64,000 nucleotides of DNA from Marinobacter koreensis (GCF_023156285.1 NZ_JAKZAJ010000007.1:1-64000), one strand, 5' to 3'; shown: positions 8,005 through 22,854, counted from the stretch's first letter. The notes: a model not told the origin generated them from the sequence alone. A program made the numbers and translations.

Positions 8005-8080
8005 GCTGGCGTAGCTCAGTTGGTAGAGCAGCTGACTTGTAATCAGCAGGTCGGGGGTTCGATTCCGTCCGCCAGCTCCA
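8005..8080 (+). tRNA. tRNA-Thr (anticodon TGT)
   Basis: A 76-base cloverleaf: acceptor GCTGGCG pairs with CGCCAGC (one G-U-type variation allowed), D-arm AGCTCAGTTGGTAGAGC, anticodon loop CTTGTAA with TGT, T-arm GGGGGTTCGATTCC, and encoded CCA. It is first in a Thr-Tyr-Gly-Thr-tuf order identical to E. coli thrU-tyrU-glyT-thrT-tufB. Confidence 0.97.
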
Positions 8081-8121
8081 CTTTTAGTTTTGAGCAAATT
8101 CGCGGTTTGCGGATTTGTGCG

Positions 8122-8206
8122 GGAGGGGTTCCCGAGTGGCCAAAGGGATCAGACTGTAAATCTGACGGCATCGCCTTCGCAGGTTCGAATCCTGCCCCCT
8201 CCACCA
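8122..8206 (+). tRNA. tRNA-Tyr (anticodon GTA)
   Basis: An 85-base tRNA with the long variable arm typical of bacterial tRNA-Tyr. Acceptor GGAGGGG pairs with CCCCTCC, the anticodon loop holds GTA, the T-loop GTTCGAATC is present, and CCA is encoded. Confidence 0.97.
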
Positions 8207-8216
8207 CTAATTGCTC

Positions 8217-8291
<75 letters not shown>

Positions 8292-8303
8292 ATTTGTTTG
8301 AAT

Positions 8304-8379
8304 GCTCATGTAGCTCAGTTGGTAGAGCACACCCTTGGTAAGGGTGAGGTCGGCGGTTCAAATCCGCCCATGAGCTCCA
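8304..8379 (+). tRNA. tRNA-Thr (anticodon GGT)
   Basis: A 76-base tRNA with acceptor GCTCATG pairing CATGAGC, anticodon loop TTGGTAA carrying GGT, T-loop GTTCAAATC, and encoded CCA. It ends 50 bases before the tufB start and is probably processed from the same transcript. Confidence 0.97.
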
Positions 8380-8429
8380 TTTTTATCCGGTCAACGTTAC
8401 GGTCCAGGTTGATTAGGGGAGTTGGTCAA

Positions 8430-9626
8430 ATGTCCAAAGAAAAATTTGAGCGTAGTAAACCGCACGTAAACGTGGGCACCATTGGTCACGTTGACCATGG
8501 TAAGACCACTCTGACGGCGGCACTGACCCGTGTATGTCACGAAGTGTGGGGTACAGGTTCTGCGAGTGCGTTTGACCAGATCGATAACGCACCGGAAGAG
8601 AAGGCGCGTGGTATCACCATCGCGACTTCCCACGTTGAGTACGATTCTCCGACCCGTCACTACGCCCACGTAGACTGCCCGGGCCACGCTGACTATGTGA
8701 AGAACATGATCACTGGTGCGGCGCAGATGGACGGCGCGATCCTGGTTTGCTCCGCAGCTGACGGCCCCATGCCGCAGACTCGCGAGCACATCCTGCTGTC
8801 CCGTCAGGTTGGCGTACCTTACATCGTTGTGTTCCTGAACAAGGCCGACATGGTCGACGACGAAGAGCTGCTGGAACTGGTCGAGATGGAAGTTCGCGAC
8901 CTGCTGAGCCAGTACGACTTCCCGGGCGACGACACTCCGATCATTACCGGTTCTGCGCTGATGGCGCTGGAAGGTAAGGACGACAACGAAATGGGTACTA
9001 CCGCTGTGAAGAAGCTGGTAGAAGCCCTGGACGACTACATCCCTGAGCCGGAGCGTGCGATCGATCAGCCGTTCCTGATGCCGATTGAGGACGTTTTCTC
9101 CATTTCCGGTCGTGGTACGGTTGTAACCGGTCGTGTTGAGCGTGGCATCATCAAGGTTGGTGACGAAGTGGAGATTGTTGGTATCAAGGATACCGTCAAG
9201 ACCACTTGTACCGGTGTTGAGATGTTCCGCAAGCTGCTGGACGAAGGCCGTGCTGGTGAGAACGTTGGCGTTCTGCTGCGTGGTACCAAGCGTGACGACG
9301 TTGAGCGTGGTCAGGTTCTGGCGGTTCCGGGCTCCATCACTCCGCACACCAAGTTCGAGTGCGAAGTGTACGTACTGAGCAAGGAAGAAGGCGGTCGTCA
9401 TACTCCGTTCTTCAAGGGCTACCGTCCGCAGTTCTACTTCCGTACCACTGACGTGACTGGCTCTTGCGAGCTGCCGGAAGGCGTTGAGATGGTAATGCCG
9501 GGTGACAACGTGAAGATGAGTGTTACCCTGATCGCTCCGATCGCCATGGAAGATGGTCTGCGCTTCGCGATTCGCGAAGGCGGCCGTACCGTTGGTGCCG
9601 GCGTGGTCTCCAAGATCATCGAGTGA
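8430..9626 (+). CDS. tufB: elongation factor Tu (copy B)
   Basis: EF-Tu carries aminoacyl-tRNA to the ribosomal A site as a GTP complex. The 398-residue protein has the G-domain motifs GHVDHGKT (about 19-26), DCPGHAD and NKAD, then two beta-barrel domains. The start is ATG at 8430; a longer in-frame reading from 8259 only translates the tRNA genes and is rejected. It lies in the tRNA-tufB-trpT-secE order. The protein is identical to the product at 24995, with only a handful of silent base differences plus different start and stop codons. Its TGA stop lies within an inverted repeat at 9618-9643. Confidence 0.98.
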   Translation: MSKEKFERSKPHVNVGTIGHVDHGKTTLTAALTRVCHEVWGTGSASAFDQIDNAPEEKARGITIATSHVEYDSPTRHYAHVDCPGHADYVKNMITGAAQMDGAILVCSAADGPMPQTREHILLSRQVGVPYIVVFLNKADMVDDEELLELVEMEVRDLLSQYDFPGDDTPIITGSALMALEGKDDNEMGTTAVKKLVEALDDYIPEPERAIDQPFLMPIEDVFSISGRGTVVTGRVERGIIKVGDEVEIVGIKDTVKTTCTGVEMFRKLLDEGRAGENVGVLLRGTKRDDVERGQVLAVPGSITPHTKFECEVYVLSKEEGGRHTPFFKGYRPQFYFRTTDVTGSCELPEGVEMVMPGDNVKMSVTLIAPIAMEDGLRFAIREGGRTVGAGVVSKIIE

Positions 9627-9643
9627 CCCCAGGGTCACTCGAT
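9618..9643. repeat. inverted repeat spanning the tufB stop codon
   Basis: ATCGAGTGACCC and GGGTCACTCGAT are perfect 12-base arms separated by CA. The TGA stop lies in the left arm. No T run follows. A role as a 3'-end or processing hairpin between tufB and tRNA-Trp is likely. Confidence 0.7.
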
Positions 9644-9670
9644 TGTAGTTGCACTGAGTTGTTTCGGTGC

Positions 9671-9746
<76 letters not shown>

Positions 9747-9779
9747 TTTTTTAACATCCGGATACATAAGCTGATTCCT

Positions 9780-10148
9780 ATGGAGTCAAAAGCCGTTCAG
9801 TCAGCCAGCCGTTTCGATATTGCGAAGTGGCTGGTTGTTTTTGTTCTGATTGCCGCCGGTGTGGTGGGTAATCAGTATTTCAGTGCCGAATCTCTTCTTT
9901 ATCGTGTTCTGGCTCTCGTAGGTCTCGGTATTGTGGCGGCTCTCGTTGCACTGCAGACAGGCCGTGGGCGTCGATTTGCGACACTGCTGAAAGAGGCACG
10001 GGTCGAAATCCGGAAGGTGGTATGGCCCACCCGGCCAGAGCTCGTCCAGACAACGTTGATTGTCGTGGTTTTTGTGCTCGTGGTTGCGCTGATTTTGTGG
10101 GGTATGGATTCCCTGATCAGTTGGTTGGTCGCCGGGTTTATTGGTTAA
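9780..10148 (+). CDS. secE: preprotein translocase subunit SecE
   Basis: SecE clamps SecY in the SecYEG channel of the inner membrane. The 122-residue product has three transmembrane segments (about 12-32, 37-55 and 90-115), as in the long gammaproteobacterial form. It also has the conserved amphipathic stretch EARVEIRKVVWPTRPE before the last helix. ATG at 9780 is used; an upstream in-frame ATG (9717) lies inside tRNA-Trp and is rejected. nusG follows after 12 bases. Confidence 0.96.
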   Translation: MESKAVQSASRFDIAKWLVVFVLIAAGVVGNQYFSAESLLYRVLALVGLGIVAALVALQTGRGRRFATLLKEARVEIRKVVWPTRPELVQTTLIVVVFVLVVALILWGMDSLISWLVAGFIG

Positions 10149-10160
10149 CAGGAGTGGGCA

Positions 10161-10694
10161 ATGGCTAAGCGCTGGTACGTGGTTCATGCGTATTCTGGCT
10201 TTGAGAAGCACGTAATGCGCACTCTGAAGGAGCGCGTTGCGCTCAACGGCATGGAAGACAAGTTCGGCGAGATCCTGGTCCCGACCGAAGAAGTTGTCGA
10301 AATGCGCGATGGCAAAAAGCGCAAGAGTGAGCGCAAGTTCTATCCGGGATACGTACTCGTCCAGATGGAAATGGACGATGGTACATGGCACCTTGTGAAG
10401 AATACCCCGCGGGTTCTTGGCTTTATCGGCGGTACCAAGGATAAGCCTGCGCCGATTACCGAACGTGAGGCTGAGGCCATTCTCCGTCGTGTTGAGAGTG
10501 GTGCCGATAAGCCCAAGCCGAAAACCCTGTTCGAGCCGGGTGAGATTGTTCGGGTCGTTGAAGGGCCGTTCGCGGACTTCAATGGCGTCGTGGAAGAAGT
10601 CGACTACGACAAGAGTCGAGTCAAGGTGGCCGTTCTGATTTTCGGTCGCTCAACTCCGGTGGAGCTGGAGTTCGGGCAGGTCGAGAAAGACTGA
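10161..10694 (+). CDS. nusG: transcription termination/antitermination factor NusG
   Basis: NusG binds the RNA polymerase clamp, suppresses pausing, aids Rho and links polymerase to ribosomal S10. The 177-residue protein has the NGN domain (about 1-115, opening [16 protein letters not shown]) and a C-terminal KOW domain (from [21 protein letters not shown]). It is in the usual secE-nusG pair, which is followed by a hairpin terminator before rplK. Confidence 0.98.
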   Translation: MAKRWYVVHAYSGFEKHVMRTLKERVALNGMEDKFGEILVPTEEVVEMRDGKKRKSERKFYPGYVLVQMEMDDGTWHLVKNTPRVLGFIGGTKDKPAPITEREAEAILRRVESGADKPKPKTLFEPGEIVRVVEGPFADFNGVVEEVDYDKSRVKVAVLIFGRSTPVELEFGQVEKD

Positions 10695-10711
10695 CGGGCC
10701 ATCAAAACCAG

Positions 10712-10746
10712 GAAAGCTCGCGCGCTCAGGCGACGCGGGCTTTTTG
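10712..10746 (+). terminator. terminator between nusG and rplK
   Basis: AAAGC-T-CGCG pairs with CGCG-G-GCTTT across an 11-base loop and runs directly into TTTTT. It should reduce read-through from the secE-nusG unit into rplK. No clear rplK promoter was found in 10747-10795. Confidence 0.7.
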
Positions 10747-10795
10747 TGTCTGAGTTGGGGAGCCGAGAGGCGTTCGAACCCATAGGAGATATATC

Positions 10796-11227
10796 ATGGC
10801 AAAGAAGATCGAAGCGTATATCAAGCTTCAGGTTGCTGCCGGACAGGCCAACCCGAGTCCCCCCGTTGGTCCGGCCCTCGGTCAGCGTGGTGTTAATATC
10901 ATGGAATTCTGCAAGGCGTTCAATGCCCAGACACAGGGCATGGAGCCGGGTCTGCCGATTCCGACTGTTATCACTGTGTACAGTGATCGCAGCTTTACCT
11001 TCATTACCAAGACTCCGCCTGCACCGGTTCTGCTGAAGAAAGCGGCCGGTATCAAGAGCGGTTCTGGTCGTCCGAACACCGACAAGGTTGGCACGGTCAC
11101 CCGTGAGCAGCTGGAAGAGATCGCGAAGACCAAGGAGCCGGATCTGACTGCAGCCGATATGGATGCAGCTGTTCGTACCATTGCCGGAACTGCCCGCAGT
11201 ATGGGCCTGAACGTGGAGGGCCTCTGA
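10796..11227 (+). CDS. rplK: 50S ribosomal protein L11
   Basis: L11 binds 23S rRNA at the GTPase-associated centre and is needed for RelA sensing. The 143-residue protein has the N-terminal proline-rich segment [16 protein letters not shown], the thiostrepton-site region, and the C-terminal rRNA-binding domain. A good Shine-Dalgarno (AGGAGA) precedes ATG. rplA follows after one base, and in E. coli L1 controls this pair by feedback. Confidence 0.98.
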   Translation: MAKKIEAYIKLQVAAGQANPSPPVGPALGQRGVNIMEFCKAFNAQTQGMEPGLPIPTVITVYSDRSFTFITKTPPAPVLLKKAAGIKSGSGRPNTDKVGTVTREQLEEIAKTKEPDLTAADMDAAVRTIAGTARSMGLNVEGL

Positions 11228-11228
11228 A

Positions 11229-11927
11229 ATGGCAAAGTTGAGCAAGCGTCAGAAGCTGATTCGTGAAAAGGTTGACTCCACTCGCGCCTATTCCGTTGAC
11301 GAAGCGGTTGCGCTGTTGGCCGAACTGGGCCAGAGCGTGAAGTTCAAGGAATCTGTGGATGTTGCCGTGAACCTGGGCGTCGATGCCCGGAAATCCGATC
11401 AGGTTGTTCGGAGCAGCACCGTGCTGCCGCACGGCACTGGTAAAAGCGTTCGTGTCGCCGTCTTTACTCAGGGTGCGAACGCAGAGAAGGCCACAGCGGC
11501 CGGTGCGGACATCGTTGGTATGGATGATCTCGCCGACGAGGTCAAAAAGGGCAACATGGATTTCGATGTGGTTATCGCCACTCCGGACGCGATGCGAGTC
11601 GTTGGTCAGCTGGGTCAGATTCTTGGTCCTCGTGGCCTGATGCCTAACCCGAAAGTGGGTACGGTGACTCCGGATGTCGAAACCGCTGTGAAAAACGCGA
11701 AAGCGGGTCAGGTGCGCTACCGGACTGATAAGAACGGTATTATCCACGCACCGCTGGGTAACATTGAATTCTCTGCACAGAACATCAAGGAAAACCTTGA
11801 AGCTCTAGTTGCGGATCTGAAAAAGGCCAAGCCTGCGTCATCGAAAGGTGTGTATCTCAAGAAGATCACCATTTCTTCGACCATGGGTCCTGGCCTGACT
11901 ATCGATCAGAGCGGTCTCGCTATCTGA
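11229..11927 (+). CDS. rplA: 50S ribosomal protein L1
   Basis: L1 forms the mobile stalk at the ribosomal E site and represses its own operon in related bacteria. At 232 residues it is close to E. coli L1 (234). It shows the conserved [26 protein letters not shown] and the C-terminal [17 protein letters not shown] segment. It is separated from rplJ by a 223-base leader. Confidence 0.98.
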   Translation: MAKLSKRQKLIREKVDSTRAYSVDEAVALLAELGQSVKFKESVDVAVNLGVDARKSDQVVRSSTVLPHGTGKSVRVAVFTQGANAEKATAAGADIVGMDDLADEVKKGNMDFDVVIATPDAMRVVGQLGQILGPRGLMPNPKVGTVTPDVETAVKNAKAGQVRYRTDKNGIIHAPLGNIEFSAQNIKENLEALVADLKKAKPASSKGVYLKKITISSTMGPGLTIDQSGLAI

Positions 11928-12150
11928 TCCTTTGATCGGTGGTTACTTTGTAGTCTGGGCGGAAGCCAAGGCTGTCAAAGACCGCAGGCCCCCGAAGCCT
12001 TCCTGTTTGTCGGGAAGGCTGCAAGGGTTAAAGCAACGCCTGCGCAGACGGTGTGACGACGTTCTCTCTGAACCCAAACACCGTTAAGGCGCCCGAAAGG
12101 GCAATGATGGGTTTGCCGGCAACAAGCTGGCGAAATCGAGGAGAAAACCA
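11928..12150 (+). ncRNA. L10 leader (rplJL autoregulatory mRNA leader)
   Basis: This gene-free stretch matches the known L10 leader, bound by the L10(L12)4 complex to repress rplJL translation. GACCGCAGGC (11981-11990) pairs with GCCTGCGCAGACGGT (12040-12054) across a branched region containing GTTAAAGC, as in E. coli. The leader ends in a strong GAGGAG Shine-Dalgarno before the GTG start of rplJ. Confidence 0.85.
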
Positions 12151-12681
12151 GTGGCAATTAGACTCGAAGACAAGAAAGCGATCGTCGCTGAAGTCAACGA
12201 GACTGCTGGTACTGCTCTGTCTGTGGTTTTGGCTGACTATCGCGGTGTCACCTCCGGTGATATGACCGCGCTTCGTGCCAAGGCTCGTGCCGAGAACGTG
12301 CATCTGAAGGTTGTTCGTAACAACCTGGCAAAGATCGCCATTCGCGGTACCGAGTTCGAGTGCATTGACGAAGCTCTGGTTGGTCCGACCATCCTCGCGT
12401 TTTCTATGGAAGATCCCGGTGCGGCAGCGCGTCTGCTGAAGGATTTTGCCAAAGGAAACGAAGCGTTCGAAATCAAAGGTCTGGCTGTCGGCGGTGAGCT
12501 GATGGGCGCAGATCAAATCGATCGCCTTGCCACGCTGCCGACGCTGCACGAAGCGTTGACCAAGCTGGCCGTGGTTACACAGGCACCAGTTACCAAGCTC
12601 GCACGCAGCCTGAACGATATTCCGGGTCGGGTTACGCGTGTCGTAGCGGCAGTTCGCGACCAGAAGCGGGACGCTGCTTGA
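12151..12681 (+). CDS. rplJ: 50S ribosomal protein L10
   Basis: L10 is the base of the ribosomal stalk and anchors L7/L12 dimers. The 176-residue protein is about ten residues longer than E. coli L10. It starts at GTG after GAGGAG, with MAIRLEDKKAIVAEVNETA as N terminus and the rRNA-binding RVVRNN-type segment (HLKVVRNNLAKIA) near residue 50. Its C-terminal helix, which binds L12, precedes rplL by 39 bases. Translation is expected to be controlled by the leader upstream. Confidence 0.97.
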   Translation: MAIRLEDKKAIVAEVNETAGTALSVVLADYRGVTSGDMTALRAKARAENVHLKVVRNNLAKIAIRGTEFECIDEALVGPTILAFSMEDPGAAARLLKDFAKGNEAFEIKGLAVGGELMGADQIDRLATLPTLHEALTKLAVVTQAPVTKLARSLNDIPGRVTRVVAAVRDQKRDAA

Positions 12682-12720
12682 TTCTGTTGAACACCATTTT
12701 TATATTTTTGGGAGAAAGTC

Positions 12721-13098
12721 ATGGCTCTGTCTAAAGACGATATTTTGAATGCAATTGCTGAAATGAGCGTAATGGAAGTTGTTGAGCTCGTTGAAGCTAT
12801 GGAAGAGAAGTTCGGCGTTTCTGCAGAAGCTGCCGTTGCTGCTGCTCCGGCCGCTGCCGGCGGTGAAGCTGCTGCTGCCGAAGAGAAGACCGAATTTGAC
12901 GTTGTTCTGACCGGCGCTGGTGAGAAGAAAGTTAACGTCATCAAGGCTGTTCGTGAACTGACCGGCCTGGGTCTGAAAGAAGCGAAAGAAATGGTTGACG
13001 GTGCTCCGTCTACCGTTAAGGAAGCTGCTTCCAAGGACGACGCCGAAGAAGCCAAGAAGAAGCTCGAGGAAGCAGGCGCTTCTGTTGAGCTTAAGTAA
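12721..13098 (+). CDS. rplL: 50S ribosomal protein L7/L12
   Basis: The multicopy stalk protein that recruits translation factors. It has 125 residues: an N-terminal dimerisation helix, an Ala/Gly-rich hinge (about 36-55, [19 protein letters not shown]), and a C-terminal factor-binding domain with [18 protein letters not shown]. Its codon use is strongly biased toward GCT, GGT and GAA, as expected for a very highly expressed gene. An attenuator hairpin follows before rpoB. Confidence 0.98.
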   Translation: MALSKDDILNAIAEMSVMEVVELVEAMEEKFGVSAEAAVAAAPAAAGGEAAAAEEKTEFDVVLTGAGEKKVNVIKAVRELTGLGLKEAKEMVDGAPSTVKEAASKDDAEEAKKKLEEAGASVELK

Positions 13099-13138
13099 GA
13101 GTCGGCTGTTGATCGACACCGTGCATTAAGCATGGACG

Positions 13139-13168
13139 GGCTGGTGGCTTTGCGCCACCGGCCTTTTT
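13139..13168 (+). terminator. rplL-rpoB attenuator
   Basis: GGCTGGTGGC pairs with GCCACCGGCC over a 4-base loop and is followed by TTTTT. In E. coli a partly efficient terminator at the same place lowers rpoBC output relative to ribosomal proteins; the same role is inferred here. Several smaller hairpins follow up to 13316. Confidence 0.85.
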
Positions 13169-13339
13169 CTGTTGTATATGCTATAGAGTCTGGTGTGCAA
13201 TTACAGGTTGATGTCAGTTCTATAACCTACAGCCAGAGTCTTGTTCAAGACGGCGCGATAAGCCGAGCAATTCGGCCCCGAAGCAGAAAAATGGTTGCTT
13301 CTTGATACCAGGTATCAGGTCTAAAGCTGGGGAATGCAG

Positions 13340-16300
13340 ATGACTTACTCCTACACTGAGAAAAAGCGGATTCGCAAAGATTTTAGTAAATTGCCTTCCG
13401 TGATGGACGTCCCCTATTTGCTGTCTATTCAGCTGGATTCGTTCCGGGACTTCCTTCAAATGGAAGCCGCTCCTGAAGACCGCCGGGAAACCGGTCTTCA
13501 CGCAGCATTCAAATCCGTATTCCCGATTGTCAGTTACTCTGGCAACGCCGCGCTCGAGTACGTGAGCTATCGTATTGGTGAGCCGGTATTTGACGTCAAG
13601 GAATGCCAGCTTAGGGGCGTAACCTATGCAGCGCCGCTGCGCGTGAAAGTCCGCCTTATCATTTACGATAAGGAGTCGTCCAACAAGGCGATCAAGGACA
13701 TCAAAGAGCAAGAAGTCTACATGGGCGAGATGCCCCTGATGACTGAAAACGGTACCTTCGTTATCAACGGTACCGAGCGTGTTATCGTTTCCCAGCTCCA
13801 TCGTTCACCCGGCGTATTTTTCGATCACGACAAGGGCAAGACCCACTCATCCGGAAAACTGTTGTATTCCGCTCGGGTGATTCCCTACCGTGGTTCCTGG
13901 CTGGACTTCGAGTTCGATCCGAAAGACTGCGTCTTCGTCCGTATCGACCGTCGACGCAAGTTGCCGGCGTCTATTCTGCTGCGTGGCCTCGGCTATACCT
14001 CCGAGCAGATGCTGGACATGTTCTTCGACACCAGTAAGTTCGCCATCGGAGCGGAAACCTGTCAGCTGGAACTGGTTCCGAGTCGACTGCGGGGTGACAT
14101 TGCCACCTTCGATATCAAGGATCCGGATGGCAATGTAATTGTCGAGGAAGGTCGTCGGATCACGGCGCGTCATATCAAGCAGCTCGAAAAGGCCGGCATC
14201 AACCAGCTGGAAGTGCCGACCGAGTATCTGTACGGCCGTGTCCTGGCCAAGGATATGATTGACGAATCGACCGGTGAAGTGCTGGTCGAGTGTAACACCG
14301 AGCTGACCGAGGAAGTGGTTACCAAGATCCTCGATGCCGGTGTGAAGGAAATTGAAACCCTGTATACCAACGACCTCGACTGCGGTCCGTTCATGTCGGA
14401 TACCCTGCGTATCGATCCGACCCGTACGCCGCTGGAAGCGCTCGTTGAGATCTACCGTATGATGCGCCCGGGCGAGCCGCCCACGAAAGAATCTGCGGAG
14501 AATCTGTTCCACAACCTGTTCTTCTCTGACGAACGCTACGATCTGTCTGCGGTTGGCCGGATGAAGCTCAACCGGCGCCTCGGACGTGAGGAGAGCACCG
14601 GTGAGGGCACTCTGACCAACGAGGACATCATCGACGTACTGCGTACCCTGATCAATATCCGTAACGGGCAGGGTAACGTTGACGATATCGATAACCTGGG
14701 CAACCGTCGCGTTCGTTGTGTTGGTGAAATGGCGGAAAACCAGTTCCGTGTCGGTCTCGTGCGTGTTGAGCGGGCTGTGCGTGAGCGCTTGAGCCTGGCC
14801 GAAAGTGAAGGCCTGATGCCTCAGGACCTGATCAATGCCAAGCCGGTTGCAGCGGCGGTCAAAGAGTTTTTCGGTTCCAGTCAGCTGTCACAGTTCATGG
14901 ACCAGAACAACCCGCTGTCCGAGGTCACTCACAAACGTCGTATCTCGGCCTTGGGGCCAGGCGGTCTGACCCGTGAGCGTGCCGGCTTCGAGGTACGGGA
15001 CGTACACCCGACGCATTATGGCCGGGTATGTCCGATCGAGACGCCGGAAGGCCCGAACATCGGTCTGATTAACTCACTGGCGACCTATGCCCGTTCCAAC
15101 TCCTACGGCTTCCTTGAAAGCCCGTACCGGAAGGTGGTCGATGGCGTCGTGACCGACGAACTGGTGTACCTCTCCGCCATCGAAGAGAGCAACTATGTGA
15201 TCGCCCAGGCCAGTGCGGCCACGGACGAGAGCAAGCGTCTGACGGATGAGCTGGTTACCGTTCGGCACCAGAACGAATTCACCGTGGCTCCGCCGGAGTC
15301 GGTGAACTTCATGGACGTATCTCCGCGCCAGGTGGTGTCGGTTGCTGCTTCGCTGATTCCGTTCCTTGAGCACGACGACGCCAACCGGGCCCTGATGGGC
15401 GCCAACATGCAACGTCAGGCCGTTCCGACGCTGAAGTCGCAGGTACCGCTGGTCGGTACCGGTGTTGAGCGTACCGTGGCACAGGACTCCGGTGTGTGTG
15501 TGACAGCGCGTCGAGGCGGGGTTATCGAGAGCGTGGATGCGGCCCGTATCGTGGTTCGTGTCAACGATCAGGAAACCGCGGCAGGTGACGCCGGTGTGGA
15601 TATCTATAACCTCACCAAATACACCCGCTCGAACCAGAATACCTGCATCAACCAGCGTTCGATCGTGCGTCAGGGCGACGTGATCGCGCGGGGTGACGTC
15701 CTGGCAGACGGTCCGTCCGTGGATCTGGGTGAGCTGGCGCTGGGGCAGAACATGCGCATCGCATTCATGCCCTGGAACGGTTACAACTTTGAGGACTCGA
15801 TCCTCATCTCCGAAAAAGTGGTTCAGGAAGACCGGCTGACCACGATCCACATTCAGGAACTGACCTGTGTGGCTCGGGACACCAAGCTGGGCAGCGAAGA
15901 AATCACGGCGGATATCCCCAACGTCGGTGAAAGCGCGCTCTCCAAACTGGATGAGTCCGGTATCGTCTATATCGGCGCTGAAGTCGGCCCGGGCGATATC
16001 CTCGTTGGTAAGGTAACGCCGAAGGGCGAGACCCAGCTGACCCCGGAAGAGAAGCTGCTGAGGGCCATCTTTGGTGAGAAGGCGTCCGATGTGAAGGACA
16101 CCTCCTCCCGTGTCCCGACTGGCACCCGTGGCACCGTTATCGACGTGCAGGTCTTTACCCGCGATGGTATCGAGAAGGATCAGCGGGCCCAGTCCATCGA
16201 GAAAGAGCAGCTGGACCAGTACCGCAAGGATCTGAAGGATGAGTACCGCATCGTCGAAGGCGCGACCTTCGAGCGTCTGATGAACGCCCTGAAAGGTCAG

Positions 16301-17416
16301 GAAGTCATCAGCGGTCCGGGACTGAAAAAGGGCGCTGCCCTGGAAGAGGCTTATCTGGCGGAACTGCCGCGCTCTGATTGGTTCAAGCTGCGGATGAAGG
16401 ACGAAGCCCTGAACGAGCTGCTCGAAAAGTCCGAGCAGGGTCTGGAAGACCGGAAGAAGGAGCACGAAGCTCGCTTTGAGGACAAGAAGTCCAAGCTTCA
16501 GCAGGGCGATGACCTGGCGCCGGGCGTGTTGAAGATCGTCAAGGTTTACCTCGCCATCAAGCGTCGTATTCAGCCGGGTGACAAGATGGCCGGCCGTCAC
16601 GGGAACAAAGGTGTTATCTCCGCGGTCATGCCCATAGAGGATATGCCCTATGACGAGCATGGCACTACCGTGGATATCGTCCTGAACCCGCTGGGCGTAC
16701 CGTCGCGGATGAACGTTGGTCAGGTCCTGGAGACGCACCTCGGTGCGGCTGCGAAGGGTCTGGGTGAGAAGATCAGCCGGATGCTGGACGAGCAACGCAA
16801 GATTGCGGAGCTGCGCCAGCTGCTGGATGAGATCTACAACCACTCGGATGAGGTCTTCAAGGTCGATCTGGATTCCCTGAATGACAAGGAAATCCTCGAG
16901 CTCTGCAACAACCTCCGCTCAGGTGTACCGATGGCAACGCCGGTATTCGACGGCGCCAAGGAAGCCGAGGTGAAGCGGATGCTGGAATTGGCGGACATGG
17001 ATACCAGTGGTCAGGTGACACTGTACGATGGCCGTACTGGCGATAAATTCGATCGTCCGGTGACTGTCGGCTACATGTACATTCTGAAGCTGAACCACCT
17101 GATCGACGACAAGATGCACGCTCGTTCCACTGGCTCCTACAGCCTGGTTACCCAGCAGCCGCTGGGTGGTAAGGCCCAGTTTGGTGGTCAGCGGTTCGGT
17201 GAGATGGAAGTGTGGGCCCTCGAGGCCTACGGCGCAGCCTATACGCTTCAGGAAATGCTCACCGTCAAGTCGGACGACGTCAACGGTCGGACCAAGATGT
17301 ACAAGAACATTGTCGATGGCGACCATCGCATGGAGCCGGGCATGCCCGAATCCTTCAACGTTCTTGTCAAGGAGATCCGCTCGCTGGGTATCGACATCGA
17401 GCTGGAATCCGAGTGA
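13340..17416 (+). CDS. rpoB: RNA polymerase beta subunit
   Basis: The beta subunit forms one pincer of RNA polymerase and much of the active-site cleft. It has 1358 residues. ATG at 13340 is chosen over 13334 because GGGGA would touch the earlier ATG but sits six bases before this one, and the protein then opens like E. coli ([14 protein letters not shown]). The rifampicin-binding region [20 protein letters not shown] keeps the wild-type Asp, His and Ser positions. Conserved [15 protein letters not shown] and [20 protein letters not shown] are present. rpoC follows after 76 bases containing a hairpin. Confidence 0.98.
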   Translation: MTYSYTEKKRIRKDFSKLPSVMDVPYLLSIQLDSFRDFLQMEAAPEDRRETGLHAAFKSVFPIVSYSGNAALEYVSYRIGEPVFDVKECQLRGVTYAAPLRVKVRLIIYDKESSNKAIKDIKEQEVYMGEMPLMTENGTFVINGTERVIVSQLHRSPGVFFDHDKGKTHSSGKLLYSARVIPYRGSWLDFEFDPKDCVFVRIDRRRKLPASILLRGLGYTSEQMLDMFFDTSKFAIGAETCQLELVPSRLRGDIATFDIKDPDGNVIVEEGRRITARHIKQLEKAGINQLEVPTEYLYGRVLAKDMIDESTGEVLVECNTELTEEVVTKILDAGVKEIETLYTNDLDCGPFMSDTLRIDPTRTPLEALVEIYRMMRPGEPPTKESAENLFHNLFFSDERYDLSAVGRMKLNRRLGREESTGEGTLTNEDIIDVLRTLINIRNGQGNVDDIDNLGNRRVRCVGEMAENQFRVGLVRVERAVRERLSLAESEGLMPQDLINAKPVAAAVKEFFGSSQLSQFMDQNNPLSEVTHKRRISALGPGGLTRERAGFEVRDVHPTHYGRVCPIETPEGPNIGLINSLATYARSNSYGFLESPYRKVVDGVVTDELVYLSAIEESNYVIAQASAATDESKRLTDELVTVRHQNEFTVAPPESVNFMDVSPRQVVSVAASLIPFLEHDDANRALMGANMQRQAVPTLKSQVPLVGTGVERTVAQDSGVCVTARRGGVIESVDAARIVVRVNDQETAAGDAGVDIYNLTKYTRSNQNTCINQRSIVRQGDVIARGDVLADGPSVDLGELALGQNMRIAFMPWNGYNFEDSILISEKVVQEDRLTTIHIQELTCVARDTKLGSEEITADIPNVGESALSKLDESGIVYIGAEVGPGDILVGKVTPKGETQLTPEEKLLRAIFGEKASDVKDTSSRVPTGTRGTVIDVQVFTRDGIEKDQRAQSIEKEQLDQYRKDLKDEYRIVEGATFERLMNALKGQEVISGPGLKKGAALEEAYLAELPRSDWFKLRMKDEALNELLEKSEQGLEDRKKEHEARFEDKKSKLQQGDDLAPGVLKIVKVYLAIKRRIQPGDKMAGRHGNKGVISAVMPIEDMPYDEHGTTVDIVLNPLGVPSRMNVGQVLETHLGAAAKGLGEKISRMLDEQRKIAELRQLLDEIYNHSDEVFKVDLDSLNDKEILELCNNLRSGVPMATPVFDGAKEAEVKRMLELADMDTSGQVTLYDGRTGDKFDRPVTVGYMYILKLNHLIDDKMHARSTGSYSLVTQQPLGGKAQFGGQRFGEMEVWALEAYGAAYTLQEMLTVKSDDVNGRTKMYKNIVDGDHRMEPGMPESFNVLVKEIRSLGIDIELESE

Positions 17417-17440
17417 GCCGAATTGTTTTTGGCAGCGTGA

Positions 17441-17461
17441 GCGGGCACCGTGTGTGCCCGC
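17441..17461. repeat. hairpin between rpoB and rpoC
   Basis: GCGGGCAC and GTGCCCGC are perfect 8-base arms with loop CGTGT. No T tract follows, so termination is unlikely. A processing or mRNA-stability hairpin between the two large cistrons is more plausible. Confidence 0.6.
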
Positions 17462-17492
17462 CCGAGATTAACGCCATCCGGAGCTTTTACTG

Positions 17493-21707
<4,215 letters not shown>

Positions 21708-21717
21708 GTTGAGCGTG

Positions 21718-21757
21718 TAACCACCCTCCGGGTAGATACGTACCCGGAGGGTGGTTA
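21718..21757. repeat. 17-base perfect palindrome after rpoC
   Basis: TAACCACCCTCCGGGTA and TACCCGGAGGGTGGTTA flank GATACG. The very stable stem is followed by A-rich rather than T-rich sequence on the plus strand. It is therefore not a classical intrinsic terminator in that direction, but could protect the rpoC mRNA 3' end or act with Rho. Confidence 0.85.
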
Positions 21758-21774
21758 AAAAGACATCAGTCTCC

Positions 21775-21803
21775 TTGACTGATATGGGGTGCAGGCTTAC
21801 ACT
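21775..21803 (+). promoter_or_regulatory. sigma-70 promoter of the str operon (rpsL)
   Basis: TTGACT (five of six consensus bases) and TACACT (four of six) are spaced by exactly 17 bases, placing the start near 21810. The -35 overlaps the right arm of a small hairpin (21765-21783). A second perfect stem, TTACCCCC with GGGGGTAA (21819-21840), would lie in the leader of the mRNA. Confidence 0.75.
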
Positions 21804-21874
21804 TGCGTCCCTTAAATTTTACCCCCTGTCTAGGGGGTAAGTTTCATTGGTATGGTTTTTTGGAGTTTGCTTAC

Positions 21875-22249
21875 ATGGCAACGATTAATCAGTTGGTGCG
21901 TAAGCCTCGTAAGCGCAAGGTAGCCAAGAGCGACGTTCCCGCGCTCCAGGCCTGTCCTCAGCGCCGTGGTGTCTGCACTCGTGTGTACACCACAACGCCG
22001 AAGAAGCCGAACTCAGCACTTCGTAAAGTGTGCCGTGTTCGTCTGACCAACGGCTACGAGGTTTCCTCATACATTGGTGGTGAAGGTCACAACCTTCAGG
22101 AGCACAGTGTTGTGCTGATCCGTGGCGGTCGAGTAAAAGACCTTCCGGGTGTGCGCTATCACACTGTTCGCGGAACGCTGGACACCCAGGGTGTGCAGAA
22201 CCGTAAGCAGGGCCGCTCCAAGTACGGTGCAAAACGACCCAAGTCCTGA
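21875..22249 (+). CDS. rpsL: 30S ribosomal protein S12
   Basis: S12 lies at the decoding centre and affects fidelity. The 124-residue length matches E. coli. The loops that carry streptomycin-resistance changes are wild type: Lys43 in [12 protein letters not shown] and Lys88 in [13 protein letters not shown]. Asp89, the usual methylthiolation site, is present. ATG at 21875 gives the normal N terminus [12 protein letters not shown]; a longer reading from 21803 crosses the leader hairpin and is rejected. First gene of the rpsL-rpsG-fusA-tufA operon. Confidence 0.98.
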   Translation: MATINQLVRKPRKRKVAKSDVPALQACPQRRGVCTRVYTTTPKKPNSALRKVCRVRLTNGYEVSSYIGGEGHNLQEHSVVLIRGGRVKDLPGVRYHTVRGTLDTQGVQNRKQGRSKYGAKRPKS

Positions 22250-22335
22250 TGTCCCACGCGGGTGTCTTTTATCGTTGCTTGTCAGAACGGTAAGAGTAAG
22301 GCTGAGTAGCAGATGGCTATCTCAGGGGTTCCTGA

Positions 22336-22836
<501 letters not shown>

Positions 22837-22854
22837 TCAGCCGAGGTTTATATC

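Noticed and set aside
13300-13339. rpoB start at ATG 13334
   Set aside because: The Shine-Dalgarno would abut this ATG; the ATG at 13340 has proper spacing and matches the family N terminus.
15074-16843. 589-codon open frame antisense to rpoB
   Set aside because: Same cause as for rpoC; the sense gene is fully conserved across this stretch.
21718-21757. Palindrome after rpoC as an intrinsic terminator
   Set aside because: The stem is strong but no T tract follows on the plus strand, so it is reported as a repeat of unknown role.
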